Assembly (NCBI RefSeq): GCF_004122145.1
Contig: NZ_SBKQ01000007.1
Coordinates: 1-64,000 of the forward strand
Source of the DNA: Flavobacterium piscinae
GTDB taxonomy: Bacteria; Bacteroidota; Bacteroidia; Flavobacteriales; Flavobacteriaceae
Length of the DNA stretch: 64,000 nucleotides
Direction of reading: 5' to 3'
Part shown: positions 1 to 8,245 of the stretch, piece after piece
Position numbering within the stretch: position 1 is the first letter of the stretch
Layout: each line of letters begins with the position of its first letter
Notes under the pieces: generated by a model
Told to the model about the DNA's origin: nothing
Database searches by the model: none
Seen by the model: only the letters and a program-made list of their open reading frames with translations
Made by a program: the position numbers and the translations under genes

Positions 1-915
1 GCTATTGACCGTTACTGTTGGAATAGGATTTACCGTGACAGTTATTGTAAAAGTATCTGTACAAATATTCGGTGAGGTACCAACTGAAGCCGTTACTGTA
101 TAAACTACATCTATTGGAGCAGTGGTTGTATTGGTTAATGTCTGACTTATACTCGTTTGTGCTGTAGCCTCATCCGACGCTCCTGTAATACCTGCCGGTG
201 ATAAAACTGTCCATGTGTAAGTAGTGCCGGTGGGTACAATCTCTGGTGAAGCGGTAACCGGAACAACACTAAATGTCTCTCCGGAACAAATTGATAATAC
301 TTTATCATTAATAATCGGTAAAGGATTAACCCTTACTGTAATGGTAAAAGTATCCGAACAAATATTAGGAGCAGTACCTGCTGAAGCAGTTACTGTATAT
401 ACTACATCCAACTCAACCTCGGTAGTGTTTGTAAGTGTTTGACTAATACTTGCCTGCGGAATAACTTGATCGGAAGCACCGGTAATTCCTGCCGGAGCTA
501 CAACTGTCCAAGTATAAGTTGTTCCAACAGGAACTAAATCTGTTCCATTTGTTGTTGGATTTACTGTAAAGACTTGACCGGAACAAATGGATGGTGAAAA
601 GTCGGAAATACTTGGCTTAGGATTAACAACAACATTAATATCAAATGTATCGGTACAAATGTTAGGAGCTGCACCTGTAGAAGCTGTAACAGTATAGGTT
701 ACAAGCGTCGTAGCATCAGTTGTATTGGTCAAGGATTGACTAATAGATGTTTGGGGAACAGCTTGATCTGCAGCTCCCGTGATTCCGGCTGAAGCTGAAA
801 CCGTCCATGTATAAGTAGTTCCGGTTGGAACAAAATCTACACCAGCTGTAACCGGTGTTACACTAAAAGAATCTTCAGAACAAATTTCAACAAGAATATC
901 TGAAATTGAAGGGCT
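1..915 (-). repeat. PKD-like protein repeats, 297-base period
   Basis: The same block recurs with anchor GAACAAA at 284, 581 and 878, exactly 297 bases apart, so each unit is 99 codons and stays in frame. Another unit starts at the window edge. Each unit encodes an Ig/PKD-like strand pattern with ICS, GTTYTWTV, AGITGA and CTDTF-like motifs. The units are diverged in DNA sequence, so this is an old domain array and not a fresh tandem duplication. Confidence 0.85.
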
Positions 916-3900
916 TGGGTTAACTGTTAAACTAAACGTAGTTGTTCCAAATGCAGAAGGATTAGCATTCTCTTCTACTCGAACATATATTGTCTCAGTG
1001 GTACCATTATAAGCATTTGCCGGAACAATTGGTGCTGCTCCAACATTAGCATCGGCTTGATTGGTATGGTATGTAACAGTATATAAAGTAGGATCTAATC
1101 CATTTAAGGCATCATCATCATTTTGGGTTAAATCAAAAATTTCAAAATTATCGTTTAACGTCACTTCATCACATAAAACCAAATCAGAAGCGTTTGGATC
1201 TAAATCACATGAATTCCATTGAATTACAAACTCTTTTATACGATTACATCCAGTATTAAAATCTAAAACACTTGCATAAATAGTTTGAGGATTACTGATG
1301 GCTACATAATCTGTAGGATTAGGAATTTGATTCAACAATAATTCAGCGTCTGCTTCGGTTATAAAATAGCCAATACTGAAAGCAAACGGATCTCCACTTC
1401 CAATCATTACAGCATCATTTTCAGTAAGGTCAAAAAGATTTTCACATTCATTCAAATCATTAGGATCTGCTCCACTATCCGGAAATACTTCAACCAAAAA
1501 ATCTCTTTCTACTTCTGTAATTTGTCCACATTGGTTGTAAGTTGCCACTGCAGTATAAGTAGAAGTAACTGTTGGACAAACGGTGATTGATAAGTCAGTA
1601 CTGAAAGGTAATCCGTTTTCTAACCATTGAAAGGTTGTTGCTGATGGTCCGGAAGGCGTGAATCTCCATGCTTCGTTGAATGCAGACCATTGCGTATTAG
1701 TATTTCTACCTGGTGGCACATACCCTAAAGTACCTGCTTGATTCATTATACCGACAACTCCTCCTCCGGCTGGATTGTTCCATGTATTACAAGGTGTTCG
1801 ACTTTCAATATAAACTTCAATTATATTTGAAACTTCATATAAAACCATTTGATACGTCTGAAGACCTACACCTTGTCCGCATTGGAATTGACCAAAATGG
1901 AAAAAGTTTACAATTAATTTTCGGCAAGGATAAGTTCCTTCTAGTTTCCATCCAGCAAAACGTTCATTTGGAGATGGACCTAAAGCCGGATTTGTATCTT
2001 GATAAACACCATATATTGCATTTCTAATTGGAAAACCAGGATTTGGAACTGTTAACCCAAGTAAATTCCATGGACTACCTCCATTAGGAACAATACCTGG
2101 ATCGAAAGAAATAGTTCCATTTGATCCAACATGACAAGAGGTATATAAATTACCAAAAAAACAGAAATTAAATGGTAAATTAATAGTACTAGACCAAACA
2201 TCATCTGTTGCTAAATTAATAGGATTGTAGGTAGGATCGTTGTAAGCAGCTTGCGGACAGTAATCAATTGAACTTATGGTATATTGTGTAGTAGAACCTA
2301 AATCCACATAAGAAGCTGATAAATCAACACATTCTCCAACTTCACAAATTTGAGCTGAAGAAGCATCTCCTAAATCAACTCCACCTGCAGTAACAGTTGC
2401 ACAACCATTTAAATTAATGGTAATAGTTACACTATCTGTCAGTGGAGCAGTACATCCCGGAGGATTTTGAAAAATACTAATTAACGTAAATGTGGTGGTG
2501 GTGGTTAAAAAAGGTGTTGTAAAAGAAGCAGTACCTGCAGCATTTATTGGAATATTATAAAATGCTCCAGAACTAGATGATACTGTTACATTTGTATTGG
2601 GTGTTCCACTGAATGTTAATACAGTAGGCCCCGGGCATCCTGTCACATCTCCACTTGTAAAGGCTGCTGTTGCAGAAATGGATTGTACAGTAACTGTAAC
2701 TGTCTTAGTAAGGTTACAAGTAACATCGGTTACAAATTCGATATCATCGATAGCAAAATCATTTCCTGCCGATGTGATAACTCTATCGTAGATACAAATC
2801 TCTGCAATGGTCGCTGCACCGGAATTCCATGTGTAAGTTCTTTGCACCCATCCACAAGTAGTTGAAGGAGCTAGATTAGAACCTATTGAAACACCATTAA
2901 TCAATACCTCTAAATTCGCAGGATTTGGCGTAGCAACGGTTTGAACCCAATACGAAAATGTATAATCTTGCCCTGGGGTTACCGGAACAGTTTGACACCA
3001 AACACTATCATTCCCTGAATTTGCAATTGAACCATCAGCTACTAACATATTTCCGGTTCCTGTTGTATTATCAGTACAATTAGAAAAACCGGCAAACCAC
3101 GATTGTGAATTAGTAACCACTGCATAGGCACCTTGCACCCCAACCGGATTGACAGGATCTAAGTATTGATAATCACTTGTAAAACCGGTGTTGCCTAACG
3201 AAAAATCACCATTAAAAATTAGATTTAGAGGTGTGACAGTAGTTGTATTGACTGTATACGTAGTTGTAACGTCCGGACTAACTACTATTGAGGCACTCGT
3301 TGGATCTGCAATTGATGGATCAGCCGGTACAGCTGTCCAAATATAATCATCTGCACCTGAAGCTGTTAATGTGGCAGATTCACCTAAACAAATCGTTCTA
3401 TTTGGAGTTATTGTCAAATCATTTGGTTCTGTAATAATTATCCCGGTTGTTGTTGCTGTATTTGAATCTGAATCAGTAACAGAGGCTGAATAACTCCCTG
3501 CAGGAAGTCCTATAAAAACTCCGGTTGTATTGGTTTGATTAACAGGTCCTGAAATAGAAAAAGAAGTATACGGCTGAGTACCGCCTTGTCCATAAACAAC
3601 AATAGATCCGTCATTAGCACCAAAACAAGATATATTAATGGATGAAAAATTAATATCTAAAGGTTCTAAACGTTCTAAAATAATTTCGTCAATGGCAAAA
3701 TCATTACCAACGGTACTTTGATTAATATTAAATAATTCAAATCTTCGAAAAGGAGCACCCGGTTCAGAAACGGTATATTCAAAACTAACTTCCTGCCAAC
3801 CTGTTGAAGGATTAGTGACTGTATAACTACCATTGAAATAGGTTGCGGCAGCGGCCATCACTCTAAATCCAATTTCAGGTTGTGGATTGGTATTGTTGAC

Positions 3901-4263
3901 TGAGCGAATAAAGAATCTAAAACGATAGGTTTGTCCGGCTTCCAATAAAATATCCCCGTTGGTTTTCCAAAACACTTCGGATTGACCTGAAGCACCATCA
4001 CAAACCATCATTAATCCGGTTCCTGTTGAATAATCGCCGGAATTGATGAAATTATTGGTGTTTAGTAAAAAAGGATTGTTAATTATGGCATACTGTCTAG
4101 GAACACTATTTGCTTGTCCGGCTCCCGGATTAGTAAAATTATAATCGGATTGGAAACCAATTCCGTTTCCTTGCTCAAAGTCTCCGTTTGGTATTAAATT
4201 TTGAGCACTTAAAAAGCTGATTACAAAACAACTAAATAAGGAAAATAGTATTCTTTTATTCAT
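1..4263 (-). CDS. Large secreted multidomain adhesin, N-terminal part (C-terminus outside window)
   Basis: The frame is open from an ATG at 4263 to the window edge, giving at least 1421 residues with no end. Residues 1-20 look like a signal peptide (MNKRILFSLFSCFVISFLSA). Two similar modules begin with N-G-D-F motifs, near residues 25-200 and 345-520, and resemble secreted carbohydrate-binding-like domains. Between them lies an SprB-type repeat (CFGANDGSI ... LPAGSYSASVTD), known from the gliding adhesin SprB. After about residue 610 comes a domain with FCFFGN and VGSNGTISF motifs, then two repeats with FDLTEND / FDLTQND. The last 300 residues are PKD-like repeats with an exact period of 297 bases (99 residues), bearing GTTYTWTV and NICTDTF motifs. 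Such proteins normally end in a T9SS sorting domain, which would lie outside this window. I infer a surface-exposed adhesin. A box GAAATTTA on the plus strand (4285-4292), read on the minus strand as TAAATTTC, may be its -7 element. Confidence 0.88.
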   Translation of the reverse strand, partial: MNKRILFSLFSCFVISFLSAQNLIPNGDFEQGNGIGFQSDYNFTNPGAGQANSVPRQYAIINNPFLLNTNNFINSGDYSTGTGLMMVCDGASGQSEVFWKTNGDILLEAGQTYRFRFFIRSVNNTNPQPEIGFRVMAAAATYFNGSYTVTNPSTGWQEVSFEYTVSEPGAPFRRFELFNINQSTVGNDFAIDEIILERLEPLDINFSSINISCFGANDGSIVVYGQGGTQPYTSFSISGPVNQTNTTGVFIGLPAGSYSASVTDSDSNTATTTGIIITEPNDLTITPNRTICLGESATLTASGADDYIWTAVPADPSIADPTSASIVVSPDVTTTYTVNTTTVTPLNLIFNGDFSLGNTGFTSDYQYLDPVNPVGVQGAYAVVTNSQSWFAGFSNCTDNTTGTGNMLVADGSIANSGNDSVWCQTVPVTPGQDYTFSYWVQTVATPNPANLEVLINGVSIGSNLAPSTTCGWVQRTYTWNSGAATIAEICIYDRVITSAGNDFAIDDIEFVTDVTCNLTKTVTVTVQSISATAAFTSGDVTGCPGPTVLTFSGTPNTNVTVSSSSGAFYNIPINAAGTASFTTPFLTTTTTFTLISIFQNPPGCTAPLTDSVTITINLNGCATVTAGGVDLGDASSAQICEVGECVDLSASYVDLGSTTQYTISSIDYCPQAAYNDPTYNPINLATDDVWSSTINLPFNFCFFGNLYTSCHVGSNGTISFDPGIVPNGGSPWNLLGLTVPNPGFPIRNAIYGVYQDTNPALGPSPNERFAGWKLEGTYPCRKLIVNFFHFGQFQCGQGVGLQTYQMVLYEVSNIIEVYIESRTPCNTWNNPAGGGVVGIMNQAGTLGYVPPGRNTNTQWSAFNEAWRFTPSGPSATTFQWLENGLPFSTDLSITVCPTVTSTYTAVATYNQCGQITEVERDFLVEVFPDSGADPNDLNECENLFDLTENDAVMIGSGDPFAFSIGYFITEADAELLLNQIPNPTDYVAISNPQTIYASVLDFNTGCNRIKEFVIQWNSCDLDPNASDLVLCDEVTLNDNFEIFDLTQNDDDALNGLDPTLYTVTYHTNQADANVGAAPIVPANAYNGTTETIYVRVEENANPSAFGTTTFSLTVNPSPSISDILVEICSEDSFSVTPVTAGVDFVPTGTTYTWTVSASAGITGAADQAVPQTSISQSLTNTTDATTLVTYTVTASTGAAPNICTDTFDINVVVNPKPSISDFSPSICSGQVFTVNPTTNGTDLVPVGTTYTWTVVAPAGITGASDQVIPQASISQTLTNTTEVELDVVYTVTASAGTAPNICSDTFTITVRVNPLPIINDKVLSICSGETFSVVPVTASPEIVPTGTTYTWTVLSPAGITGASDEATAQTSISQTLTNTTTAPIDVVYTVTASVGTSPNICTDTFTITVTVNPIPTVTVNS

Positions 4264-4374
4264 AATTTGAATTTTTTAAAGCCCGAAATTTACATATTTT
4301 TAACTTATTATTATCTTAAAATTTCTATTTTTTACAATTCATTTATTTATGTCAAAAAATTTCTATGTTTTGTT

Positions 4375-4382
4375 TATCTTTG
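4375..4382 (+). promoter_or_regulatory. -7 box TATCTTTG upstream of folE
   Basis: TATCTTTG matches the Bacteroidota sigma-A -7 consensus TAnnTTTG exactly. It lies 37 bases before the ATG at 4420. No clear -33 TTTG was found at the expected distance. Because the box lies downstream of the in-frame TTG at 4267, it supports the ATG at 4420 as the folE start. Confidence 0.55.
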
Positions 4383-4419
4383 CAGACTTTACTACTTTAT
4401 TGATTTATATAAAAATTTA

Positions 4420-5091
4420 ATGAATAATAACGATACTTTTTCCGATGATTTAGGTGACAACCACATTGGTAGTTCTGTGGATAATCCCATGCGAAAAGAT
4501 GCATTTGAGTTAACTGATGAGCAAAAAATTGAGTTAATTAAAAAAGATGTAGCCAACATCTTATCCACCCTTGGAATGGATTTAACCGATGACAGTATGA
4601 AAGGTACTCCAAATCGTGTAGCTAAAATGTTTGTCAAAGAGATTTTTGGTGGATTAAATCCTTCAAAAAAACCCAGTTCGTCTACTTTTGAGAATGGTTA
4701 TAAATATGGTGAAATGTTAGTTGAAAAGAACATAACACTTTATTCAACCTGTGAACATCACTTGCTTCCAATTGTGGGAAGAGCTCATGTAGCCTACATT
4801 TCGAGTGGAAAGGTAATTGGCTTATCAAAAATGAATCGTATAGTTGATTATTTTGCAAAGCGTCCACAAGTGCAAGAACGATTGACGATGCAAATTGTAA
4901 AAGAATTACAAAAAGCTTTAAATACAGAAGATGTGGCGTGTGTGATTGATGCTAAACACTTGTGTGTTAATTCCAGAGGAATTAGAGATATTGAAAGCAG
5001 CACGGTGACCTCTGAATTTGGTGGGAAATTTAAAGATGAAAAAGTGCGAAGAGAGTTTTTAGATTATATTAAATTGGATACGAAGTTTTAG
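4420..5091 (+). CDS. folE: GTP cyclohydrolase I
   Basis: This 223-residue protein is FolE, which converts GTP to 7,8-dihydroneopterin triphosphate, the first step of folate and pterin synthesis. The zinc site is visible: CEHH at residues 111-114 and the Cys of HLCVNSRG at 182. Residues 59-70 and 136-150 carry the conserved family blocks (MKGTPNRVAKMF, SKMNRIVDYFAKRPQ). The same frame is open upstream to a TTG at 4267, but that extension is hydrophobic, AT-rich and lies before the promoter-like box at 4375, so I chose ATG 4420. The N-terminal 25 residues are acidic and variable, as usual in the family. cysS follows 51 bases downstream. Confidence 0.96.
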   Translation: MNNNDTFSDDLGDNHIGSSVDNPMRKDAFELTDEQKIELIKKDVANILSTLGMDLTDDSMKGTPNRVAKMFVKEIFGGLNPSKKPSSSTFENGYKYGEMLVEKNITLYSTCEHHLLPIVGRAHVAYISSGKVIGLSKMNRIVDYFAKRPQVQERLTMQIVKELQKALNTEDVACVIDAKHLCVNSRGIRDIESSTVTSEFGGKFKDEKVRREFLDYIKLDTKF

Positions 5092-5116
5092 GAAGTAGGA
5101 AGTTGATAGAAAGTAG
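5091..5116. repeat. Short degenerate direct repeat (GGAAGTAGGAAGTTG type)
   Basis: The folE-cysS gap starts with a degenerate G-A-A-G-T repeat of 6-9 base phase. A sequence of the same style (GGGAGTAGGGAGTAAGGAG on the minus strand) is found inside the aminotransferase gene at 31781-31812. I see no hairpin or coding role here. Confidence 0.45.
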
Positions 5117-5142
5117 TTTGGAGTTAAAATTTAGAAATAGTA

Positions 5143-6624
5143 ATGAAATTATACGAAAATCAGACGTTAAAAATATACAATTCACTTTCGGGTGAAAAAG
5201 AAGTTTTTAAACCCATTCACGAAGGAAACGTTGGGATGTATGTTTGCGGTCCAACGGTTTACAGCAATGTACATCTTGGAAACGTAAGAACTTTTATGAG
5301 TTTTGACGTGATTTTTCGCTATTTTCTTCATTTGGGTTACAAAGTTCGCTATGTTAGAAATATTACCGATGCCGGCCATTTGGAAAATGATGCTGAAGAA
5401 GGAGAAGACCGCATTGCCAAAAAAGCCCGCATTGAACAACTGGAACCCATGGAAATTGTGCAACGTTATACCGTTGATTTTCATACCATCTTACACAAAT
5501 TAAATTTTCTACCTCCTAGTATTGAGCCTACTGCTACCGGTCATATTATTGAACAACAGGAGATTATTAAAAAAATTATTGACAATGGATTTGCTTATGA
5601 ATCAAATGGGTCGGTTTATTTTGATGTAGTAAAATTCAACGAAACGAATCATTATGGCAAATTAAGTGGTCGTAATATCGAAGATATGATTGCCAACACA
5701 CGTGATTTAGACGGTGTTTCGGATAAAAAAAATCCACAAGATTTTGCCTTATGGAAAAAAGCTGAGCCGCAACATATCATGCGTTGGCCTTCACCTTGGG
5801 GAATTGGTTTTCCCGGTTGGCATTTGGAATGTACAGCGATGAGTACAAAATATTTAGGCGAAACGTTTGATATTCATGGAGGTGGAATGGACTTGAAATT
5901 TCCTCACCACGAATGTGAAATTGCACAAAACGAAGCGTGTACGGGTCATAGTCCGGTGAACTTTTGGATGCATGCCAACATGTTGATTTTGAATGGAAAA
6001 AAAATGGCAAAGTCAACCGGAAATTATATTTTACCCAATGAAATTTTCAGTGGTGAAAATGAAATTTTAAGTAAAGCTTTTTCGCCAAATGTGACTCGTT
6101 TTTTCATGCTTCAAGCTCATTATAGAAGTGTATTGGATTTTTCTAACGATGCCATTGTTGGTTCCGAAAAAGGGTTCAATCGATTGATGGAAGGCATGGA
6201 GTTGTTGGATAAATTAAAAACCGGCTCCTCCTCTACTTTGGACATTTTGGCTTGGAAAAAAAGCTGTTATGAGGCGATGAATGATGATTTTAATACACCA
6301 ATTTTAATAGCCCAATTGTTTGAAGGAATTCGTTTTGTGAATCTAATAAATGATGGTAAGGAAACGATTAATGAGAATGATTTGAATGAATTGAAAGCTA
6401 CTTTAAAGGGATTTATTTTTGATGTTTTGGGAATTACAAATGAACAAAATGCAAATGATAATTCAGGAAAATTAGATGGTGTGGTGAATTTAATGATTCA
6501 AATGCGAAACGAAGCTCGTGCGAATAAAGATTTTGCTCTTTCAGATCAAATTCGCGATCAACTTTTGTCTGTTGGAATACAGTTGAAAGATGGGAAGGAT
6601 GGAACGAGTTTTAGTGTGAATTAG
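5143..6624 (+). CDS. cysS: Cysteinyl-tRNA synthetase
   Basis: The 493-residue class I synthetase charges tRNA-Cys. The zinc-ligand Cys in [16 protein letters not shown] is residue 35, and the HIGH motif reads HLGN at 44-47. The KMSKS loop reads KMAKS at 287-291, an accepted variant. The GWHLEC and [10 protein letters not shown] blocks carry the remaining zinc ligands. The C-terminal part is the usual DALR-like helical domain ending in a KDG region. Length matches the family. The gene follows folE on the same strand with a 51-base gap, so the two may be co-transcribed. Confidence 0.97.
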   Translation: MKLYENQTLKIYNSLSGEKEVFKPIHEGNVGMYVCGPTVYSNVHLGNVRTFMSFDVIFRYFLHLGYKVRYVRNITDAGHLENDAEEGEDRIAKKARIEQLEPMEIVQRYTVDFHTILHKLNFLPPSIEPTATGHIIEQQEIIKKIIDNGFAYESNGSVYFDVVKFNETNHYGKLSGRNIEDMIANTRDLDGVSDKKNPQDFALWKKAEPQHIMRWPSPWGIGFPGWHLECTAMSTKYLGETFDIHGGGMDLKFPHHECEIAQNEACTGHSPVNFWMHANMLILNGKKMAKSTGNYILPNEIFSGENEILSKAFSPNVTRFFMLQAHYRSVLDFSNDAIVGSEKGFNRLMEGMELLDKLKTGSSSTLDILAWKKSCYEAMNDDFNTPILIAQLFEGIRFVNLINDGKETINENDLNELKATLKGFIFDVLGITNEQNANDNSGKLDGVVNLMIQMRNEARANKDFALSDQIRDQLLSVGIQLKDGKDGTSFSVN

Positions 6625-6632
6625 TTAGAATT

Positions 6633-6653
6633 GTTTCAAGTTTCAAGTTTCAG
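6633..6653. repeat. TTTCAAG direct repeat after cysS
   Basis: Three tandem copies of a GTTTCAA-like heptamer follow cysS. The same word family builds the perfect inverted repeat at 59092-59146. Here only one arm is present, so no long hairpin can form. Confidence 0.5.
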
Positions 6654-6719
6654 ATTGAATAAATAACATATGAAATCACTTTGCCATTGAATCAGTATAT
6701 TCTTTAGAAATCAAAATCA

Positions 6720-6944
6720 ATGCTAAAAAAAATAATTCAGCTTCCTTTTATTTTTCTGATTCGGTTTTATCAAGCGGTGATTTCACCATTAACTCCCGCC
6801 ACTTGTCGATTTGAACCAACTTGCTCACATTATTCTGCAGAGGCCATCCAAAAACATGGTGTTTTAAAAGGAATTTGGCTTTCTTTAAAACGTATTTCTA
6901 AATGCCATCCATGGGGAAAAAGTGGTTATGATCCGGTTCCTTGA
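6720..6944 (+). CDS. yidD: Membrane protein insertion efficiency factor YidD
   Basis: This 74-residue protein has the YidD signature. A short hydrophobic N-terminal segment ([16 protein letters not shown]) is followed by the Cys-containing block [20 protein letters not shown] and a CHPWG motif near the C-terminus. YidD helps insertion of inner-membrane proteins with YidC, and acts at the cytoplasmic face of the membrane. The length is normal for the family. It lies between cysS and lgt on the same strand. An ATG at 6720 is the only reasonable start. Confidence 0.93.
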   Translation: MLKKIIQLPFIFLIRFYQAVISPLTPATCRFEPTCSHYSAEAIQKHGVLKGIWLSLKRISKCHPWGKSGYDPVP

Positions 6945-6978
6945 TAACGTTTTTTAAGAATTAATTACATGTTCGAAA

Positions 6979-7009
6979 TTGCAAGTTCTGTGAAATTCGT
7001 TTACATTTA
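6979..7009 (+). promoter_or_regulatory. Candidate promoter of lgt (TTG, 20 bases, TACATTTA)
   Basis: TTG at 6979-6981 and TACATTTA at 7002-7009 are 20 bases apart, in the range of Bacteroidota -33/-7 pairs. The -7 box differs from TAnnTTTG only in its last base. The lgt ATG is 17 bases after the box, so any leader would be short. Confidence 0.45.
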
Positions 7010-7026
7010 CGTCAAATAACATATTT

Positions 7027-7953
7027 ATGGTTACATCATTTTTGGCTTTTGTCTGGAATCCCTCTGAAGGATTTGAAATTGGTCCGCTCACAATTCGCTT
7101 TTATAGTTTAATGTTTGTCGTTGCTTTTGCATTGGGATGGTACATCATGAAATACATTTTTATAAGAGAAAATGAGCCATTGGAAAAATTAGACAGTTTG
7201 TTTATTTACACCGTTATTGCAACTTTAATTGGTGCTCGATTAGGACATGTAATTTTCTATCAATCTGAGTTATTTCGCGAAGATCCTTTAAGTATACTAT
7301 TGCCTATTCGTACAAAACCTGAATTTGAATTTACGGGGTTTTCCGGTTTGGCAAGTCATGGTGCGGCAATTGCAATTATTTTGTTTATGATTTATTTTAG
7401 TAAAAATATCATGAAACAATCGTTGCTATGGGTTTTAGACCGTGTGGTAATCCCAGTCGCGAGTGGAGCAATCTTTGTTCGCTTAGGGAATTTTTTTAAT
7501 TCGGAAATTGTAGGGCATGAAACGGATTCAGCCTTCGGAATAAAATTTGTTCAAGATTTTTACAGTAAAAAAGATGCTGTATTAAATACAAAAATAGCCA
7601 ATCCAAAAGAAGCCTATAAAGCGATTTCTGAAAATCCGGATTATGCTTTTTTATTAGACAAAGTTCCGGCTTTGCATCCATCGCAATTATATGAAGCATT
7701 TGGTTATGTATTCGTATTTCTAATTTTGTTTTTTATGTATTGGAAAACAGAAGCCAGAAAAAAAGAAGGATTACTTTTCGGAATGTTTATGGTATTACTG
7801 TGGTCGGTTCGTTTTATTGTTGAATTTGTAAAAGCAAGCCAAGGTGGATTTGAAAAGTATACGTTATTTAATGCCTTAACAACCGGACAGTGGTTAAGTA
7901 TTCCATTTATTTTGATTGGGTTGTATTTTATTTTTAGACCGAAGAAAGTATAA
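7027..7953 (+). CDS. lgt: Prolipoprotein diacylglyceryl transferase
   Basis: Lgt moves a diacylglyceryl group from phosphatidylglycerol to the lipobox Cys of prelipoproteins in the inner membrane. The protein has 308 residues and about seven membrane segments. The family signature reads FVRLGNFFNSEIVG at 150-163, and the conserved HG is at residues 112-113. The loop at 85-105 and that at 165-205 are longer than in E. coli, as is common in Bacteroidota. A strong terminator follows 23 bases after the stop. Confidence 0.96.
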   Translation: MVTSFLAFVWNPSEGFEIGPLTIRFYSLMFVVAFALGWYIMKYIFIRENEPLEKLDSLFIYTVIATLIGARLGHVIFYQSELFREDPLSILLPIRTKPEFEFTGFSGLASHGAAIAIILFMIYFSKNIMKQSLLWVLDRVVIPVASGAIFVRLGNFFNSEIVGHETDSAFGIKFVQDFYSKKDAVLNTKIANPKEAYKAISENPDYAFLLDKVPALHPSQLYEAFGYVFVFLILFFMYWKTEARKKEGLLFGMFMVLLWSVRFIVEFVKASQGGFEKYTLFNALTTGQWLSIPFILIGLYFIFRPKKV

Positions 7954-7976
7954 TTTATTATTTATAATTTTAAACT

Positions 7977-8002
7977 AACCGACTCATAGAGTCGGTTTTT
8001 TT
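7977..8002 (+). terminator. Rho-independent terminator after lgt
   Basis: A 9-bp perfect stem (AACCGACTC / GAGTCGGTT) with a 3-base loop is followed by a run of T. It ends the yidD-lgt transcript. Confidence 0.85.
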
Positions 8003-8194
8003 ATTGAATTAAATGCAAATAGTAGCTTCTTGAAATGATATGTAATTGTGAAATACTACATATTAATTTAAACCCCACAGGTATTAAAAAAAAGATTTGA
8101 TTCATCTTATGGAAAACTTATTTTGTCATTTCAATTCTTTATTCAAATCGTTATTACCATTTTTTAATACGTTGAGATTTCAAAGTAATAACCA

Positions 8195-8220
8195 TAAAAA
8201 AACCCGACCTAAGCCGGGTT
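8195..8220 (-). terminator. Rho-independent terminator after secDF
   Basis: Read on the minus strand, AACCCG pairs with CGGGTT around a short loop and is followed by a T-run (A-run at 8196-8200 on plus). It is 26 bases after the secDF stop. Between this and the lgt terminator (8003-8194) I see no gene. Confidence 0.75.
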
Positions 8221-8245
8221 TATAATTATAAGCAAATTAAATTTA

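Noticed and set aside
1..915. Regular repeats that could suggest a CRISPR array
   Set aside because: The period is 297 bases, the copies are diverged, and they stay in one coding frame with protein-domain motifs. There are no short identical repeats with unique spacers.
1713..2027. Plus-strand reading frame of 104 codons
   Set aside because: It lies opposite the long adhesin frame, which has clear protein motifs across this stretch. The plus-strand product resembles nothing.
4267..4419. In-frame upstream extension of folE from a TTG
   Set aside because: The extension is hydrophobic and AT-rich, unlike FolE N-termini, and includes the TATCTTTG promoter box at 4375. The ATG at 4420 fits better.
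7954..8245. Possible small RNA between lgt and secDF
   Set aside because: The stretch has only the two terminators facing each other and no separate promoter that I can support.
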